In this document: in pieces, positions 16,681 to 25,481 of the stretch
How positions within the stretch are numbered: the stretch's first letter is position 1
How the letters are laid out: each line of letters opens with the position of its first letter
DNA from: JBOHDX01 sp050700835
GTDB taxonomy: Bacteria > Actinomycetota > Actinomycetes > Propionibacteriales > Nocardioidaceae
Reading direction: 5' to 3'
Length of the DNA stretch: 64,000 nucleotides
Assembly: GCA_050700835.1 (NCBI GenBank)
Contig: JBOHDX010000004.1
Span: 23,514-87,513, forward strand
The notes under the pieces: model-generated
Told to the model about the DNA's origin: nothing
The model's database searches: none
The model's input: only the letters and a program-made list of their open reading frames with translations
Made by a program: the position numbers and the translations under genes

Positions 16681-17370
16681 GTGACCCGTCCGGCCAAGGT
16701 CCTGCGCGCCGCCTCGCGGGCGAAGTCGCGTCGGCATGCCTACTCCGCCTCGACCCGCAAAGCCCTCATCGACAGCGCCACCCGGTTGTTCTCCGAGCGC
16801 GGATACGCCGCCACCAGCCTCGACGAGGTGGTGGCGGCGGCCAAGCTGACCAAGGGCGCGCTCTATCACCACTACCGTGGCAAGCAGGCGCTGTTCGAGG
16901 CGGTCTTCGACCGGCTCGAAGCCGACTCGACCAAGGCGATCCAGGCCTCCGTCCGCAAGGAGGAGGATCCGTGGCAGCGGGCTCTGGCCGGGCTGCACGC
17001 GTTCGTCGGCCAGTCCAAGCAGCCCACCTACCGGCGCGTGGTTCTGCAGGAAGGACCGGTCGTGCTCGGCTTCGAGCACTGGCGTGAGACCGAGGAGCGG
17101 TCGACGTACGGCCTGGTCCGCGAGATCGTCATGGACCTGGTCGCGGAGTATGGCGTGCAGGGGTCACTCGCCGAGACGTTCACCCAAGTCTTCTACGGCG
17201 CGATGCGCACCGCCGGCATGTCTGTCGCGGAGGCCGACGACCCTGACCGAGCCAGCGACGAGGTCGAGATCGTCATCGCGGCGGTGCTCGCCGGTCTGCG
17301 GCAGTTCGCCGAGGCGGGTGGCAACCTCACCGCGACGATCCCGACCGCTCCACCGGCTACTTCCAGCTGA
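16681..17370 (+). CDS. TetR-family transcriptional regulator
   Basis: The 229-residue protein has a TetR DNA-binding domain at about residues 24-70 (ALIDSATRLFSERGYAATS, GALYHHYRGKQALFEAVFD) after a basic N-terminal tail, and a helical ligand-binding domain. Ligand unknown. The start is GTG at 16681. Its last 14 bases overlap the end of the convergent DUF3048 gene. Probable targets are itself and the divergent gene at 16517 through the palindromes at 16548-16583. Confidence 0.9.
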   Translation: MTRPAKVLRAASRAKSRRHAYSASTRKALIDSATRLFSERGYAATSLDEVVAAAKLTKGALYHHYRGKQALFEAVFDRLEADSTKAIQASVRKEEDPWQRALAGLHAFVGQSKQPTYRRVVLQEGPVVLGFEHWRETEERSTYGLVREIVMDLVAEYGVQGSLAETFTQVFYGAMRTAGMSVAEADDPDRASDEVEIVIAAVLAGLRQFAEAGGNLTATIPTAPPATSS

Positions 17371-18376
17371 CGGAGCCGCCCTTGGCCGGCACGAGCTCGA
17401 TCCAGGTCTTGCCGGCCGGTACCTTCATCGTGGAGCCGTCCTTGGCCTTCAGGTTCAGCGTCGAGCTCAGGTCGTGCTTGTTCCAGGTGCCCTGCTCGAG
17501 TCGGCCGTTGTGGAACAGTACGGCCTTGCCGGTGCCCTTGAAGATCGTGTCCGGCACCGGGTTGCCAGCCGGGTCGACGTAGCCGGCGTTGCCCACCTTG
17601 ACCCTCAGGATCAAGATGTTGGTCGGCACGAAGTCGTGACCGGGCTGGGCGAAGCTTCCCGGGCGCAGCCAGCCCTTGCCCGCCTTCCACTGCCAGTTGG
17701 TGGTGTGTCCGCCGGAGAACGTCGCGGCGATCCTGGTGATCTTCCGGGTGCCATGGAAGTCGGCGTTCGTGCCGAACGGGAGGTACGGCGGCGGGACGCT
17801 GCTGTCCTTCATGGTCGACACCAGGTCGGGGAGCTTCATCATCAGGTTGTAAGGAGCTGCGCGGTTGGTGGACCGCTGGAAGCCCTTGGCTCCCTCGGTG
17901 TAGGTCTTGATGCCGGCGGCGGAAAGCACCCGCACCGTCTTGGGCGCTGCGCCGGACGCCACGATCACCGCATGCGCCGGAGTGGCGATCCCGACGTCAC
18001 TGGCTCGCATCGACCGCACCGGACCGACCTCCGAAGGAATCTGCGAGTCGTAGAAGACGGCCAGCCGGGTCAGGCCACCCTCGACCAGCTCCTCGGTCAC
18101 CAGGTCGGCCTTGTCGAGTCCGATCTGAGGCTGGGAGGAGGCGGTGTTGTCGATCTTGACAATGACGATCGGATGGCTGGGCAGCGAGCCCGACGTCGGC
18201 AGACCGGTAAGGGGCCAGGCCTCGACCAGGCTGCCCGCGCCACGAGTCTTGTCCGCCGACGGGCCGGACGACGAGGGGCTGGACCCCCCACAAGCCGAGG
18301 TCCCGAGCACCAGCGCGCCCGCCGCAGCAACCGCCAGCGAGCGGCGAAGTGATGTGAGTCGATTGTCTTTGAGCAT
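17357..18376 (-). CDS. DUF3048 lipoprotein (YerB-like)
   Basis: The 339-residue protein has a lipoprotein signal peptide with lipobox LGTSAC and acceptor Cys near residue 28, followed by a low-complexity Ser/Pro linker. The body matches the DUF3048 family: SHPIVIVKIDNT near 65, LDKADLVTEELVEGGLTRL, and PSEVGPVRSMRASD. Such proteins are anchored outside the membrane and have no settled function. The ATG at 18376 gives the signal peptide directly; in-frame sequence upstream is not coding-like. It lies downstream of the NlpC/P60 gene on the same strand. Confidence 0.87.
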   Translation of the reverse strand: MLKDNRLTSLRRSLAVAAAGALVLGTSACGGSSPSSSGPSADKTRGAGSLVEAWPLTGLPTSGSLPSHPIVIVKIDNTASSQPQIGLDKADLVTEELVEGGLTRLAVFYDSQIPSEVGPVRSMRASDVGIATPAHAVIVASGAAPKTVRVLSAAGIKTYTEGAKGFQRSTNRAAPYNLMMKLPDLVSTMKDSSVPPPYLPFGTNADFHGTRKITRIAATFSGGHTTNWQWKAGKGWLRPGSFAQPGHDFVPTNILILRVKVGNAGYVDPAGNPVPDTIFKGTGKAVLFHNGRLEQGTWNKHDLSSTLNLKAKDGSTMKVPAGKTWIELVPAKGGSVSWK

Positions 18377-18498
18377 GGCTCCAGTGTGACGCAGGGCCCG
18401 CACAGAATCGGACAGCGGCCCTGTGTGTTGGGTCGGATCGTCAGGTACGTCACACGATCGACGCGCCCTGAACATGGACGGAGGAACGTGGCCGGGCG

Positions 18499-18993
18499 TC
18501 AGAACCGCCGGGTCGCTGCCACCCACGACGACGTCCACGGACTGGCCCGATGGACGTGACGGCCCGGGTAAGGCGAGTGCAGCAGCACCCGGCGACCCCG
18601 GTGCCAACCGAGGAAGACAGCTACGTGATAGATGCCGCTGCTGTCGTAGAAGAACATCAGGTCGCCCCGGTGCATCCTTGCCTTCGGGATGCGGCGCATC
18701 GATCGATACTGCGCCGCGGCTGTACGCGGAAGATGAAGTCCCGCGCGGTCGAAGGCGAACATGGTCAGACCGGAGCAGTCGAACGCGTTCGGACCCGACG
18801 CACCGTAGCGGTACGGGTCGCCGACCTTGTGGACCGCGATGTTGACCGCACGGAGGATGTGGTGGTTGCGGTGGTGCTTGCGCGCCATCGTCACCGCGCT
18901 CGCAGGTTGCACCGTCGACATGACGACGAGCAAGGACACGCAGGCCAGGACGGGCAGCAGGACAAGCCGCTGCCAACGGGGTTTCGCAGACAT
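18499..18993 (-). CDS. secreted NlpC/P60 peptidoglycan endopeptidase
   Basis: The 164-residue protein has an N-terminal export signal (hydrophobic LVLLPVLACVSLLVVMS, then an ASA site) and a compact NlpC/P60 domain. The catalytic Cys is in AFDCSGLTMFAF near 72, the His in GIYHVAVFLG near 124 and the third polar residue in LLHSPYPG near 137. It cleaves stem peptides in the cell wall. The ATG at 18993 follows GGAAGG. A cyclic-di-AMP riboswitch fills the leader, so its expression should respond to that nucleotide. Confidence 0.92.
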   Translation of the reverse strand: MSAKPRWQRLVLLPVLACVSLLVVMSTVQPASAVTMARKHHRNHHILRAVNIAVHKVGDPYRYGASGPNAFDCSGLTMFAFDRAGLHLPRTAAAQYRSMRRIPKARMHRGDLMFFYDSSGIYHVAVFLGWHRGRRVLLHSPYPGRHVHRASPWTSSWVAATRRF

Positions 18994-19004
18994 GGGTGGG
19001 TTCC

Positions 19005-19235
19005 TTCCCACGCCTACGAGGTGAGCTGTCGGGTTGGGGCGAAGAAGGTGCCCTGCCGCCGGTTGGCGACTACACCCCGAGCGCGGCGGACCGCGCGGTG
19101 GACACGTCCGGCTGGCCCAGACAGGCGAGTCGGGCAAGGACGAACGCGTCGCGGGTGGTTCCCCCGCTCCTGCCAGAAATGGTCGGGTCAACGGACTGTC
19201 GCGCGGAGGGGTGGCAGGACTCGGCGTCTCCCGCG
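19005..19235 (-). promoter_or_regulatory. cyclic di-AMP riboswitch (ydaO/yuaA leader)
   Basis: Read on the minus strand, the conserved blocks of the ydaO class appear in order: ACGCCGAGTCC near 19225, GCGGGGGAACC near 19165, CGGGGTGTAGTC near 19075, GGCAGGGC, then CCCCAACCCGACAGCTCACC and TCGTAGGCG ending near 19011. The closing P1 helix pairs ACGCC with GGCGT. The NlpC/P60 ribosome site GGAAGG follows immediately, so ligand binding probably alters transcription or ribosome access. In actinobacteria this class is known to control wall hydrolases, as here. Confidence 0.92.
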
Positions 19236-19337
19236 CGCGACTCTTCAGTTGTCAGGTGCTGTCAGGTGTGGCGCGTCACGAGCCCTTGCACGCAAGCGAA
19301 GTCAGGAACTTCTCAGTGCGGCGCGGGCCTCGGGGAG

Positions 19338-19365
19338 ACTATGCAAAAGTTGAAGTCGATTCCAA
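19338..19365 (-). promoter_or_regulatory. possible promoter of the riboswitch-nlpC transcript
   Basis: On the minus strand TTGGAA (19360-19365) and CATAGT (19338-19343) are separated by 16 bp in a locally AT-richer stretch about 100 bp upstream of the riboswitch. This resembles a weak sigma-A type promoter; no transcription start can be confirmed from sequence. Confidence 0.35.
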
Positions 19366-19478
19366 TCGAACGTCGTGGAAGTGAGAGTCGTCACCTCTGC
19401 GAGTTGTTCGACGTGTGGCCGCCCCGGATGTGCATGCGAGCCATGACCCTCCACCGAGAAACGCGGTCCCGTCGGTGG

Positions 19479-20648
19479 TCAGCCCCAGATGCCGCGGATA
19501 GAGGCGCGGCCGTGCAGCAGGTTGCGGGCGATCGTTCGCCGCTGGATCTCGTCGGTGCCTTCGTAGATCCGGAGCAGTCGTAGCTCGCGGTACCAGCGTT
19601 CGATCGGCAGCTCACGGGTATAGCCCATGCCGCCGTGCACCTGCAGCATCCGGTCGACGATCTCGTTCGCCTTCACCCCGCCGTACAGCTTGGCGATCGA
19701 CTGTGCGTGCCTGGAGTCCATGCCCTGGTCGACCTGCCAGGCGGCACTCATCACCAGCCACCGGAGCGCGTCGAGCTCGACCGCGGAGTCAGCGATCATC
19801 CACTGGATCGCCTGCCGGTGCGCGATCGGCTCACCGAACGTGACCCGGGTACGGGAGTGCTCCATCGCCATGTCGATCAGGCGCTCGCAGGCACCGGCTG
19901 CCCTTGCCGGCAAGAGGTATCGGCCTTGACCGATCCATCGCATCGCGAGCGCGAAACCCTGTCCTACGTCACCGAGCACCTGCGACGGCGGGACCTTCAC
20001 GTCGTCGAAGACCAGTGACGCCGGGCCCCACTCCCCCATCGTGTCGATCATCGACGAGGTCCATCCGCGGTCACGATCGACGAGGAAGCACGTCACACCG
20101 CCGTCTGCGCCCTTGTCCTTGTCAGTGACCGCGAACACCATGGCGAAGTCGGCGTCGTTGCCCCCGGTGATGAACGTCTTCTCACCGTTGATCACCCAGT
20201 CGTCCCCGTCCGGCCGCGCCGACGTGCGAATCGCGCGCGCGTCGGAGCCGGCTCCGGGCTCGGTGATCGCGAAACAGCTCTTGCGGGTGCCCTCGATGGT
20301 CGGCCGGAGGTACGTCGCCTGCTGCTCCTCGTTGGCGTCGAACAGGATGTTGTCGGCCTGGCCCCCGAACGCGAACGGGACGAACGACTTGCCGAGCTCG
20401 GTCTCGATGAGGGCGGCAAGGACTGCCGACAGCCCCATCCCGCCGTACTCCTTCGGGGTGAGCACGCCCCAGAAGCCGGCGGCTTTCGCCTTGTCCTGAA
20501 GGGACTTCAACTTGTCGAGCGGCAGGCCGCGCTCACCGGCACGCTCGCGCCGGAGCACGCCCGGCTCGAGCGGCTTGATCTCGCGCTCCACGAACGTGCG
20601 TACCCAGTCGCGCACATCCCGCTCGTCCTCGGTCAGTGACAGATCCAT
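19479..20648 (-). CDS. acyl-CoA dehydrogenase
   Basis: The 389-residue flavoenzyme matches the acyl-CoA dehydrogenase family: signature CFAITEPGAGSDARAI near 130, WVINGEKTFITGGNDAD near 152, and C-terminal QVHGGMGYTRELPIERWYREL followed by IYEGTDEIQRRTIARNLL, which holds the usual region of the catalytic base. It introduces the alpha-beta double bond in a CoA thioester using FAD. Chain-length specificity is not predictable. It lies 18 bp downstream of an SDR gene and probably shares its transcript. Confidence 0.93.
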   Translation of the reverse strand: MDLSLTEDERDVRDWVRTFVEREIKPLEPGVLRRERAGERGLPLDKLKSLQDKAKAAGFWGVLTPKEYGGMGLSAVLAALIETELGKSFVPFAFGGQADNILFDANEEQQATYLRPTIEGTRKSCFAITEPGAGSDARAIRTSARPDGDDWVINGEKTFITGGNDADFAMVFAVTDKDKGADGGVTCFLVDRDRGWTSSMIDTMGEWGPASLVFDDVKVPPSQVLGDVGQGFALAMRWIGQGRYLLPARAAGACERLIDMAMEHSRTRVTFGEPIAHRQAIQWMIADSAVELDALRWLVMSAAWQVDQGMDSRHAQSIAKLYGGVKANEIVDRMLQVHGGMGYTRELPIERWYRELRLLRIYEGTDEIQRRTIARNLLHGRASIRGIWG

Positions 20649-20666
20649 GGCACCGACCCTAAGGCC

Positions 20667-21422
20667 CTACAGCTTGCGGCCGCCGTCGACATAGAGGGTC
20701 TGCCCCGTGATGAACGAGGCCTCGTCGCTGGCCAGGAAGGTGATCGCAGTCGCGATGTCCTCGGGCTGACCGACCCGCCTGACAGGGGTCGCCTCGGCGG
20801 CGGCAGAACGGAACTGCTCCGGCTCGACCCCGACGCGCCGAGCGGTCTCGTCAGTCATGTCGGTCACGATGAAGCCGGGCGCCACGGCGTTGACGTTGAT
20901 GCCATAGGGGCCGAGCTCGATGGCCAGCGTGCGGGTGAAGCCCTGCAGGCCCATCTTGGCCGCGGAGTAGTTCGCCTGGCCACGGTTGCCGAGGGCGGAG
21001 ACGCTCGAGAGGTTGACGATCTTGCCGTACTTCTGCGCCACGAAGACCTTCTGTGCGGCCTGGCTCATCAGGAACGACCCTCGCAGGTGGACGTTCATCA
21101 CCATGTCCCAGTCGGCCTCGGACATCTTGAACAGCAGGTTGTCGCGGGTGATGCCTGCGTTGTTCACCAGCACGTGCAGACCGCCGAGCTCGGCCACCAC
21201 CCGCTCGACGGCCGCGGACGCCGACGTCCCGTCCGACACATCGCAGCCGATGCCCACGGCCTTAGCGGCACCGAGACCCCCTGCCGTGGCGGCTGCGGCG
21301 GACTCGTCGAGGTCGAGAACCGCCACCGCTGCCCCCTCCTCGGCGAACCTCCTGGCGGTCGCGGCGCCGATCCCTCGAGCCGAGCCGGTTACGAGCACGA
21401 CACGATCGGCGAATCGCTGCAT
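20667..21422 (-). CDS. FabG-like short-chain dehydrogenase/reductase
   Basis: The 251-residue enzyme is a classical SDR: TGSARGIG cofactor motif near 13, NNAG near 87, catalytic Ser in NLSSVSALG near 138 and YSAAK near 151 (Tyr and Lys of the triad), and the C-terminal ITGQTLYVDGG typical of 3-oxoacyl-ACP/CoA reductases. It probably acts on 3-ketoacyl or 3-hydroxyacyl thioesters alongside the adjacent acyl-CoA dehydrogenase. Confidence 0.92.
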   Translation of the reverse strand: MQRFADRVVLVTGSARGIGAATARRFAEEGAAVAVLDLDESAAAATAGGLGAAKAVGIGCDVSDGTSASAAVERVVAELGGLHVLVNNAGITRDNLLFKMSEADWDMVMNVHLRGSFLMSQAAQKVFVAQKYGKIVNLSSVSALGNRGQANYSAAKMGLQGFTRTLAIELGPYGINVNAVAPGFIVTDMTDETARRVGVEPEQFRSAAAEATPVRRVGQPEDIATAITFLASDEASFITGQTLYVDGGRKL

Positions 21423-21534
21423 GAGGTCTCCTGAAGGTCGCGTGGACGTGCCCGACGCATTCGTGGCACGCCCGGGCGGGGCGACCCGACGTTAGCCGAT
21501 CGCGGGGTACGTGCGGCGGACGGGAGTCACCGGG

Positions 21535-21774
21535 TCAGCCGAGCTGCGGCCACCAGTGCGATGCCGGCTCGGCGCGGCCGTACAACCAGCCCTGGCCCAG
21601 CGTGGCGCCCGCGCGGATGAGGTGCGCGGCCTGCTCCGGGGTCTCGATCCCCTCGGCGATGGTGCGCAGACCCATGGCGTCGGCCATGCCGAGAACACCC
21701 GAGAGCACGGTGTCGGCGGCACGAGAGCCGGGCTCCAATGCCTCGACGATCGACTGACCGCGAGGTGCGTCATC
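21535..21774 (-). pseudogene. remnant of an EAL-domain c-di-GMP phosphodiesterase
   Basis: About 80 residues match only the C-terminal end of EAL domains: LGMADAMGLRTIAEGIETPE is the conserved late AEGVET motif, and TLGQGWLYGRAEP matches the final QGY/P segment. The EAL motif itself, the metal ligands and all upstream domains are missing. In-frame sequence 5' of about 21774 has no family similarity. It is therefore a decayed fragment and cannot hydrolyse c-di-GMP. It lies in the 600-bp space between divergent operons. Confidence 0.7.
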
Positions 21775-22021
21775 GACCACGACGACGACCGTTCCCGGTC
21801 TGTGCGGCAACACCGGCGGCTTCTCCCGTTCGTCCGCGCAAGGCGGCCTATGGCGGTCGCATGTCGCCAAGCGAACCGACATCGCGCGTCGTCCCGATGA
21901 CCACCGACGCTGCCACCATGCTATCTGGGCAACCCTCGCGTACCGGTCAGTCCGCCACGGACCGGACACTCCACCGCCGGTGCCACACGCAGGCTCACCG
22001 GCCGCGACGTAGATTCATGTC

Positions 22022-23443
22022 GTGCCTCGCCACCCACCGCGTACCCGACCCACGGATCCACCCGACATCGCCACGGCCGGAGCCCTCCGCGCCGCCGGAC
22101 ACACCCACCGCACCGTCAAGCAGGAGTTGCGTGACAACCTGTGGTCCGCGCTCCGCGACGGACGGGACGCGTTCCCCGGGATCGTGGGCTTCGACCACAC
22201 CGTCCTGCCGCAGCTCGAGCGGGCGCTGCTCGCCGGCCACGACCTCGTGCTGCTCGGCGAGCGCGGCCAGGGCAAGACCCGGCTGATGCGCACGCTCACC
22301 GGCCTGCTGGACGCATGGACGCCGGTGATCGAGGGCTGCGAGATCAACGACCATCCGCTCGCTCCGGTCTGCACCCGCTGTCGCCGGCTCGCAGCCGAAG
22401 CGGTCGACGACCTGCCGGTGACCTGGCGGCACCGCGAGGAGAGGTACGGCGAGAAGCTGGCCACGCCTGACACCAGCGTGGGCGACCTGATCGGCGACGT
22501 GGACCCGACCAAGGTGGCCGAGGGCCGCCGGCTGGGGGATCCGGAGACGGTGCACTACGGCCTGTTGCCGCGAGCCAACCGCGGCATCTTCGCCGTCAAC
22601 GAGCTCCCCGACCTGGCCGAACGGATCCAGGTCGCACTGTTCAACGTGCTCGAGGAGCGAGACATCCAGGTGCGTGGCTATGCGCTGCGACTCCCCCTGG
22701 ACCTCCTGCTGGTGGCGTCGGCGAACCCCGAGGACTACACCAACCGCGGCCGGATCATCACTCCGCTCAAGGACAGGTTCGGCGCCGAGGTACGCACCCA
22801 CTACCCGCTGGAGATCGAGGACGAGGTCGCCCTCGTGGTCCAGGAGGCACAGCCGGCCGCGGAAATTCCGCAGCACCTGCTCGAGGTGATCGCCAGGTTC
22901 AGCTACGAGCTCCGCGGTTCGACGGCCATCGACCAACGCTCGGGTGTGTCCGCGCGCTTCGGGGTCGCAGCTGCCGAAGCCGTGGGGGCCACGGCGCTCC
23001 GGCGAGGTGCCTTGGCCGGCGAGGACGCTCCGGTCGCCCGGATCGGCGACCTGCCCCCCGTCGTACCCACCTTGCGGGGCAAGCTCGAGTTCGAGATGGG
23101 CGAGGAGGGCCGCGAGGAGGAGGTCCTGGCGCACCTGCTCCGCGTGGCCGTGGCGTCGACGTATCGCGAGCGGCTGCGGGGTGTCGACCTGGCCGGATTC
23201 ACCGAGCACTTCGCCGGCGGCGACACCGTCGAGACCGGGCCGCTGATGACCGCGGACGCCCTGCTTGCCCAGCTCGGCACCGTGCCTGGCCTGGCGACGG
23301 TGCTCGAGCGCCTCGGCGTCGATGAGGAGACGGTGTCCCCCGGTCAGGTGGCGGCGGCCGTCGAGTTCGTCCTGGAGGGGCTGTACCTCACCCGGCGGCT
23401 GTCCAAGGACGACGTCGGCGACGGCGCGGTCTACGGCGCGTGA
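22022..23443 (+). CDS. MoxR/magnesium-chelatase-like AAA ATPase
   Basis: The 473-residue protein resembles the BchI/ChlI branch of AAA+ ATPases: Walker A GERGQGKT near 77, a Cys-containing insertion (VCTRCRRL near 115), a Walker-B-like GIFAVNELPDL near 192, and VASANPEDYTNRGRIITPLKDRFG (sensor and arginine-finger region) near 235. The start is GTG at 22022. It overlaps the VWA gene by four bases, so the two make an ATPase/VWA chaperone pair. No chlorophyll or cobalamin genes are near, so it is a general remodelling complex rather than a true Mg-chelatase. Confidence 0.88.
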   Translation: MPRHPPRTRPTDPPDIATAGALRAAGHTHRTVKQELRDNLWSALRDGRDAFPGIVGFDHTVLPQLERALLAGHDLVLLGERGQGKTRLMRTLTGLLDAWTPVIEGCEINDHPLAPVCTRCRRLAAEAVDDLPVTWRHREERYGEKLATPDTSVGDLIGDVDPTKVAEGRRLGDPETVHYGLLPRANRGIFAVNELPDLAERIQVALFNVLEERDIQVRGYALRLPLDLLLVASANPEDYTNRGRIITPLKDRFGAEVRTHYPLEIEDEVALVVQEAQPAAEIPQHLLEVIARFSYELRGSTAIDQRSGVSARFGVAAAEAVGATALRRGALAGEDAPVARIGDLPPVVPTLRGKLEFEMGEEGREEEVLAHLLRVAVASTYRERLRGVDLAGFTEHFAGGDTVETGPLMTADALLAQLGTVPGLATVLERLGVDEETVSPGQVAAAVEFVLEGLYLTRRLSKDDVGDGAVYGA

Positions 23444-25440
23444 GCCGCTCGGAGCGCAGTCACCGGGGTCGCGACGACCGGTTCCGGTACGGGCTCTGGC
23501 GTGGCGGCGACGACCCGCTGGCCGCCCCGTTCGACGTACGCTCCGCCCTGGACGACCTGGGCAGGGACGTGCTCGAGGGCCAGAGCGTCGCCGAGGCCAT
23601 GCGGGCGATGATGCGCCGCGGCGCGGACGGTCGCAGAGGGCTCGACGACCTCCGCCGCGAGGTCCAGCGACGACGGCGACGGCTCGAGCGCAGCGGCAAC
23701 CTCGCCGGCACCATCGACCGCGTCAGGGCAGCCCTCGACCAGGTGCTTGCGGCCGAGCGGGAGACGCTCGCGGGTGAGCCGGACGACGTCGCCCGGCTCG
23801 CCGAGATGACGCTCGACGACCTCCCGCCGGACACCGCCGGAGCCGTACGCGAGCTCGCGTCGTACGAGTTCCACTCAGACGAGGCGCGCGCCGGTTTCGA
23901 GCAGATCCAGCAGATGCTGCGACGCGAGGTCCTTGTCGCGCAGTTCGCCGGCATGCGCGCGACGCTCTCGGGCAACGACCCCGAGGCGATGGAACGCATC
24001 CGCGCGATGCTCGCCGACCTCAACTCGCTCCTGGCCGCGCATGCGCGCGGAGAGGACACACCGCAGCAGTTCGACGAGTTCATGGACAGGCATGGCGAGT
24101 TCTTCCCGGAGAACCCGGGCGACGTGGACGACCTGATCGACCTGCTGGCCCGTCGGCAGGACGCAGCCGAGCGAATGATGCGGTCGTTGACGTCGGCCCA
24201 GCGAGCCGAGCTCGACGCCTTGATGAGCGAGGCCCTCGGTGACGTCGACCTCGAGAGCCAGTTGGCGCAGCTGCACGACAACCTGTCGGCGCTGCGTCCC
24301 GGGCTCGGCCGCGGGCGCCCCGCCGACATCGACGGCGCCGAGCCGCTCGGCTACTCCGACGCGGTCGGCGCCGTGGCCGACTTGGCCGACCTCGAGGCAC
24401 TGTCCACCCAGCTCGGCCAGGACTATCCCGGCGCCAACCTCGACGACGTGGACGTCGAGGCCTTGGAGCGGCACGTGTCGCCTGCGACGGTCGAGGACCT
24501 GCAGGCCCTGCGCGAGCTCGAGGCGCAGCTGGAGCGGCAGGGCTACCTGCGCCGCGGGGTCGACGGGCTCGCTCTGACCCCGAAGGCGCTGCGTCGCCTC
24601 GGCGAGACGGCCTTGCGGCGGATCTTCACCGAGCTCGACGCGCATGCGCAGGCCGACCATGACGACCAGCGCACCGGCGCCGCCGACGAGCGGACCGGAG
24701 CCTTCCTCACCTGGCACTTCGGCGACGAGCGGCCCATCGACGCGGTGCACACCGTGCACAACGCGGTGCTCCGCTCGGCGGGCGAGGGACTCGACACGTC
24801 CGATGGGGTACGCCTGGCCGTCGACGACTTCGAGGTGGCCGAGACCGAGCGGCGTACGGGTGCGGCGGTGGCGTTGTGCGTCGACCTGTCCTTCTCGATG
24901 ATCCAGGAGGACCGCTGGGGACCGATGAAGCAGACGGCGCTGGCGCTGAGTCACCTGATCGCGACCCGCTTCCGGCAGGATGCGCTGCAGATCATCGGCT
25001 TCGACCGTCTCGCAAGGCGCCTGTCGGCCCTGGAGCTCGCGGAGGTGGAGCCGGAGTGGGTGCAGGGGACCAACCTGCAGCACGCCTTGATGATCGCCGA
25101 GCGGCACGTGCGTCGGCACCCGGACGAGGAGCCGGTCGTCCTCGTCGTGACCGACGGCGAGCCCACGGCGCACTTGGAGCCGGACGGATCACCGACGTTC
25201 TCCTGGCCCACGACACCCGCGACGCTTCGGGCGACGGTCGGGCAGGTCGACACGCTCACCCGCTACGGAGCGACACTCAACTTCTTCATGCTCGGCGACG
25301 ACCCCGGTCTCGCCCGGTTCGTCGACGCCGTGGCGCGGCGCAACGGTGGGCGCGTGTTCACCCCCGAGCTGGGCCGGCTCGGAGAGTACGTCGTCGCCGA
25401 CTACCTGCGTGTGCGGCGTGGTCGCCGGCGTACCGCCTGA
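23440..25440 (+). CDS. VWA-domain partner of the AAA ATPase
   Basis: The 666-residue protein has a long helical N-terminal part (residues 1-450) rich in Asp, Glu and Arg, and a C-terminal von Willebrand A domain. MIDAS residues are visible: DLSFS near 482, TNLQHA for the Thr near 545, and TDGEP near 568. It is the expected substrate-binding partner of the ATPase at 22022, with which it overlaps by four bases (GTGA). The client is unknown. Confidence 0.87.
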   Translation: MSRSERSHRGRDDRFRYGLWRGGDDPLAAPFDVRSALDDLGRDVLEGQSVAEAMRAMMRRGADGRRGLDDLRREVQRRRRRLERSGNLAGTIDRVRAALDQVLAAERETLAGEPDDVARLAEMTLDDLPPDTAGAVRELASYEFHSDEARAGFEQIQQMLRREVLVAQFAGMRATLSGNDPEAMERIRAMLADLNSLLAAHARGEDTPQQFDEFMDRHGEFFPENPGDVDDLIDLLARRQDAAERMMRSLTSAQRAELDALMSEALGDVDLESQLAQLHDNLSALRPGLGRGRPADIDGAEPLGYSDAVGAVADLADLEALSTQLGQDYPGANLDDVDVEALERHVSPATVEDLQALRELEAQLERQGYLRRGVDGLALTPKALRRLGETALRRIFTELDAHAQADHDDQRTGAADERTGAFLTWHFGDERPIDAVHTVHNAVLRSAGEGLDTSDGVRLAVDDFEVAETERRTGAAVALCVDLSFSMIQEDRWGPMKQTALALSHLIATRFRQDALQIIGFDRLARRLSALELAEVEPEWVQGTNLQHALMIAERHVRRHPDEEPVVLVVTDGEPTAHLEPDGSPTFSWPTTPATLRATVGQVDTLTRYGATLNFFMLGDDPGLARFVDAVARRNGGRVFTPELGRLGEYVVADYLRVRRGRRRTA

Positions 25441-25481
25441 CCGGGACCGGCCCGGCGCAGGCACGTGGAAGGGTGTTTAGC

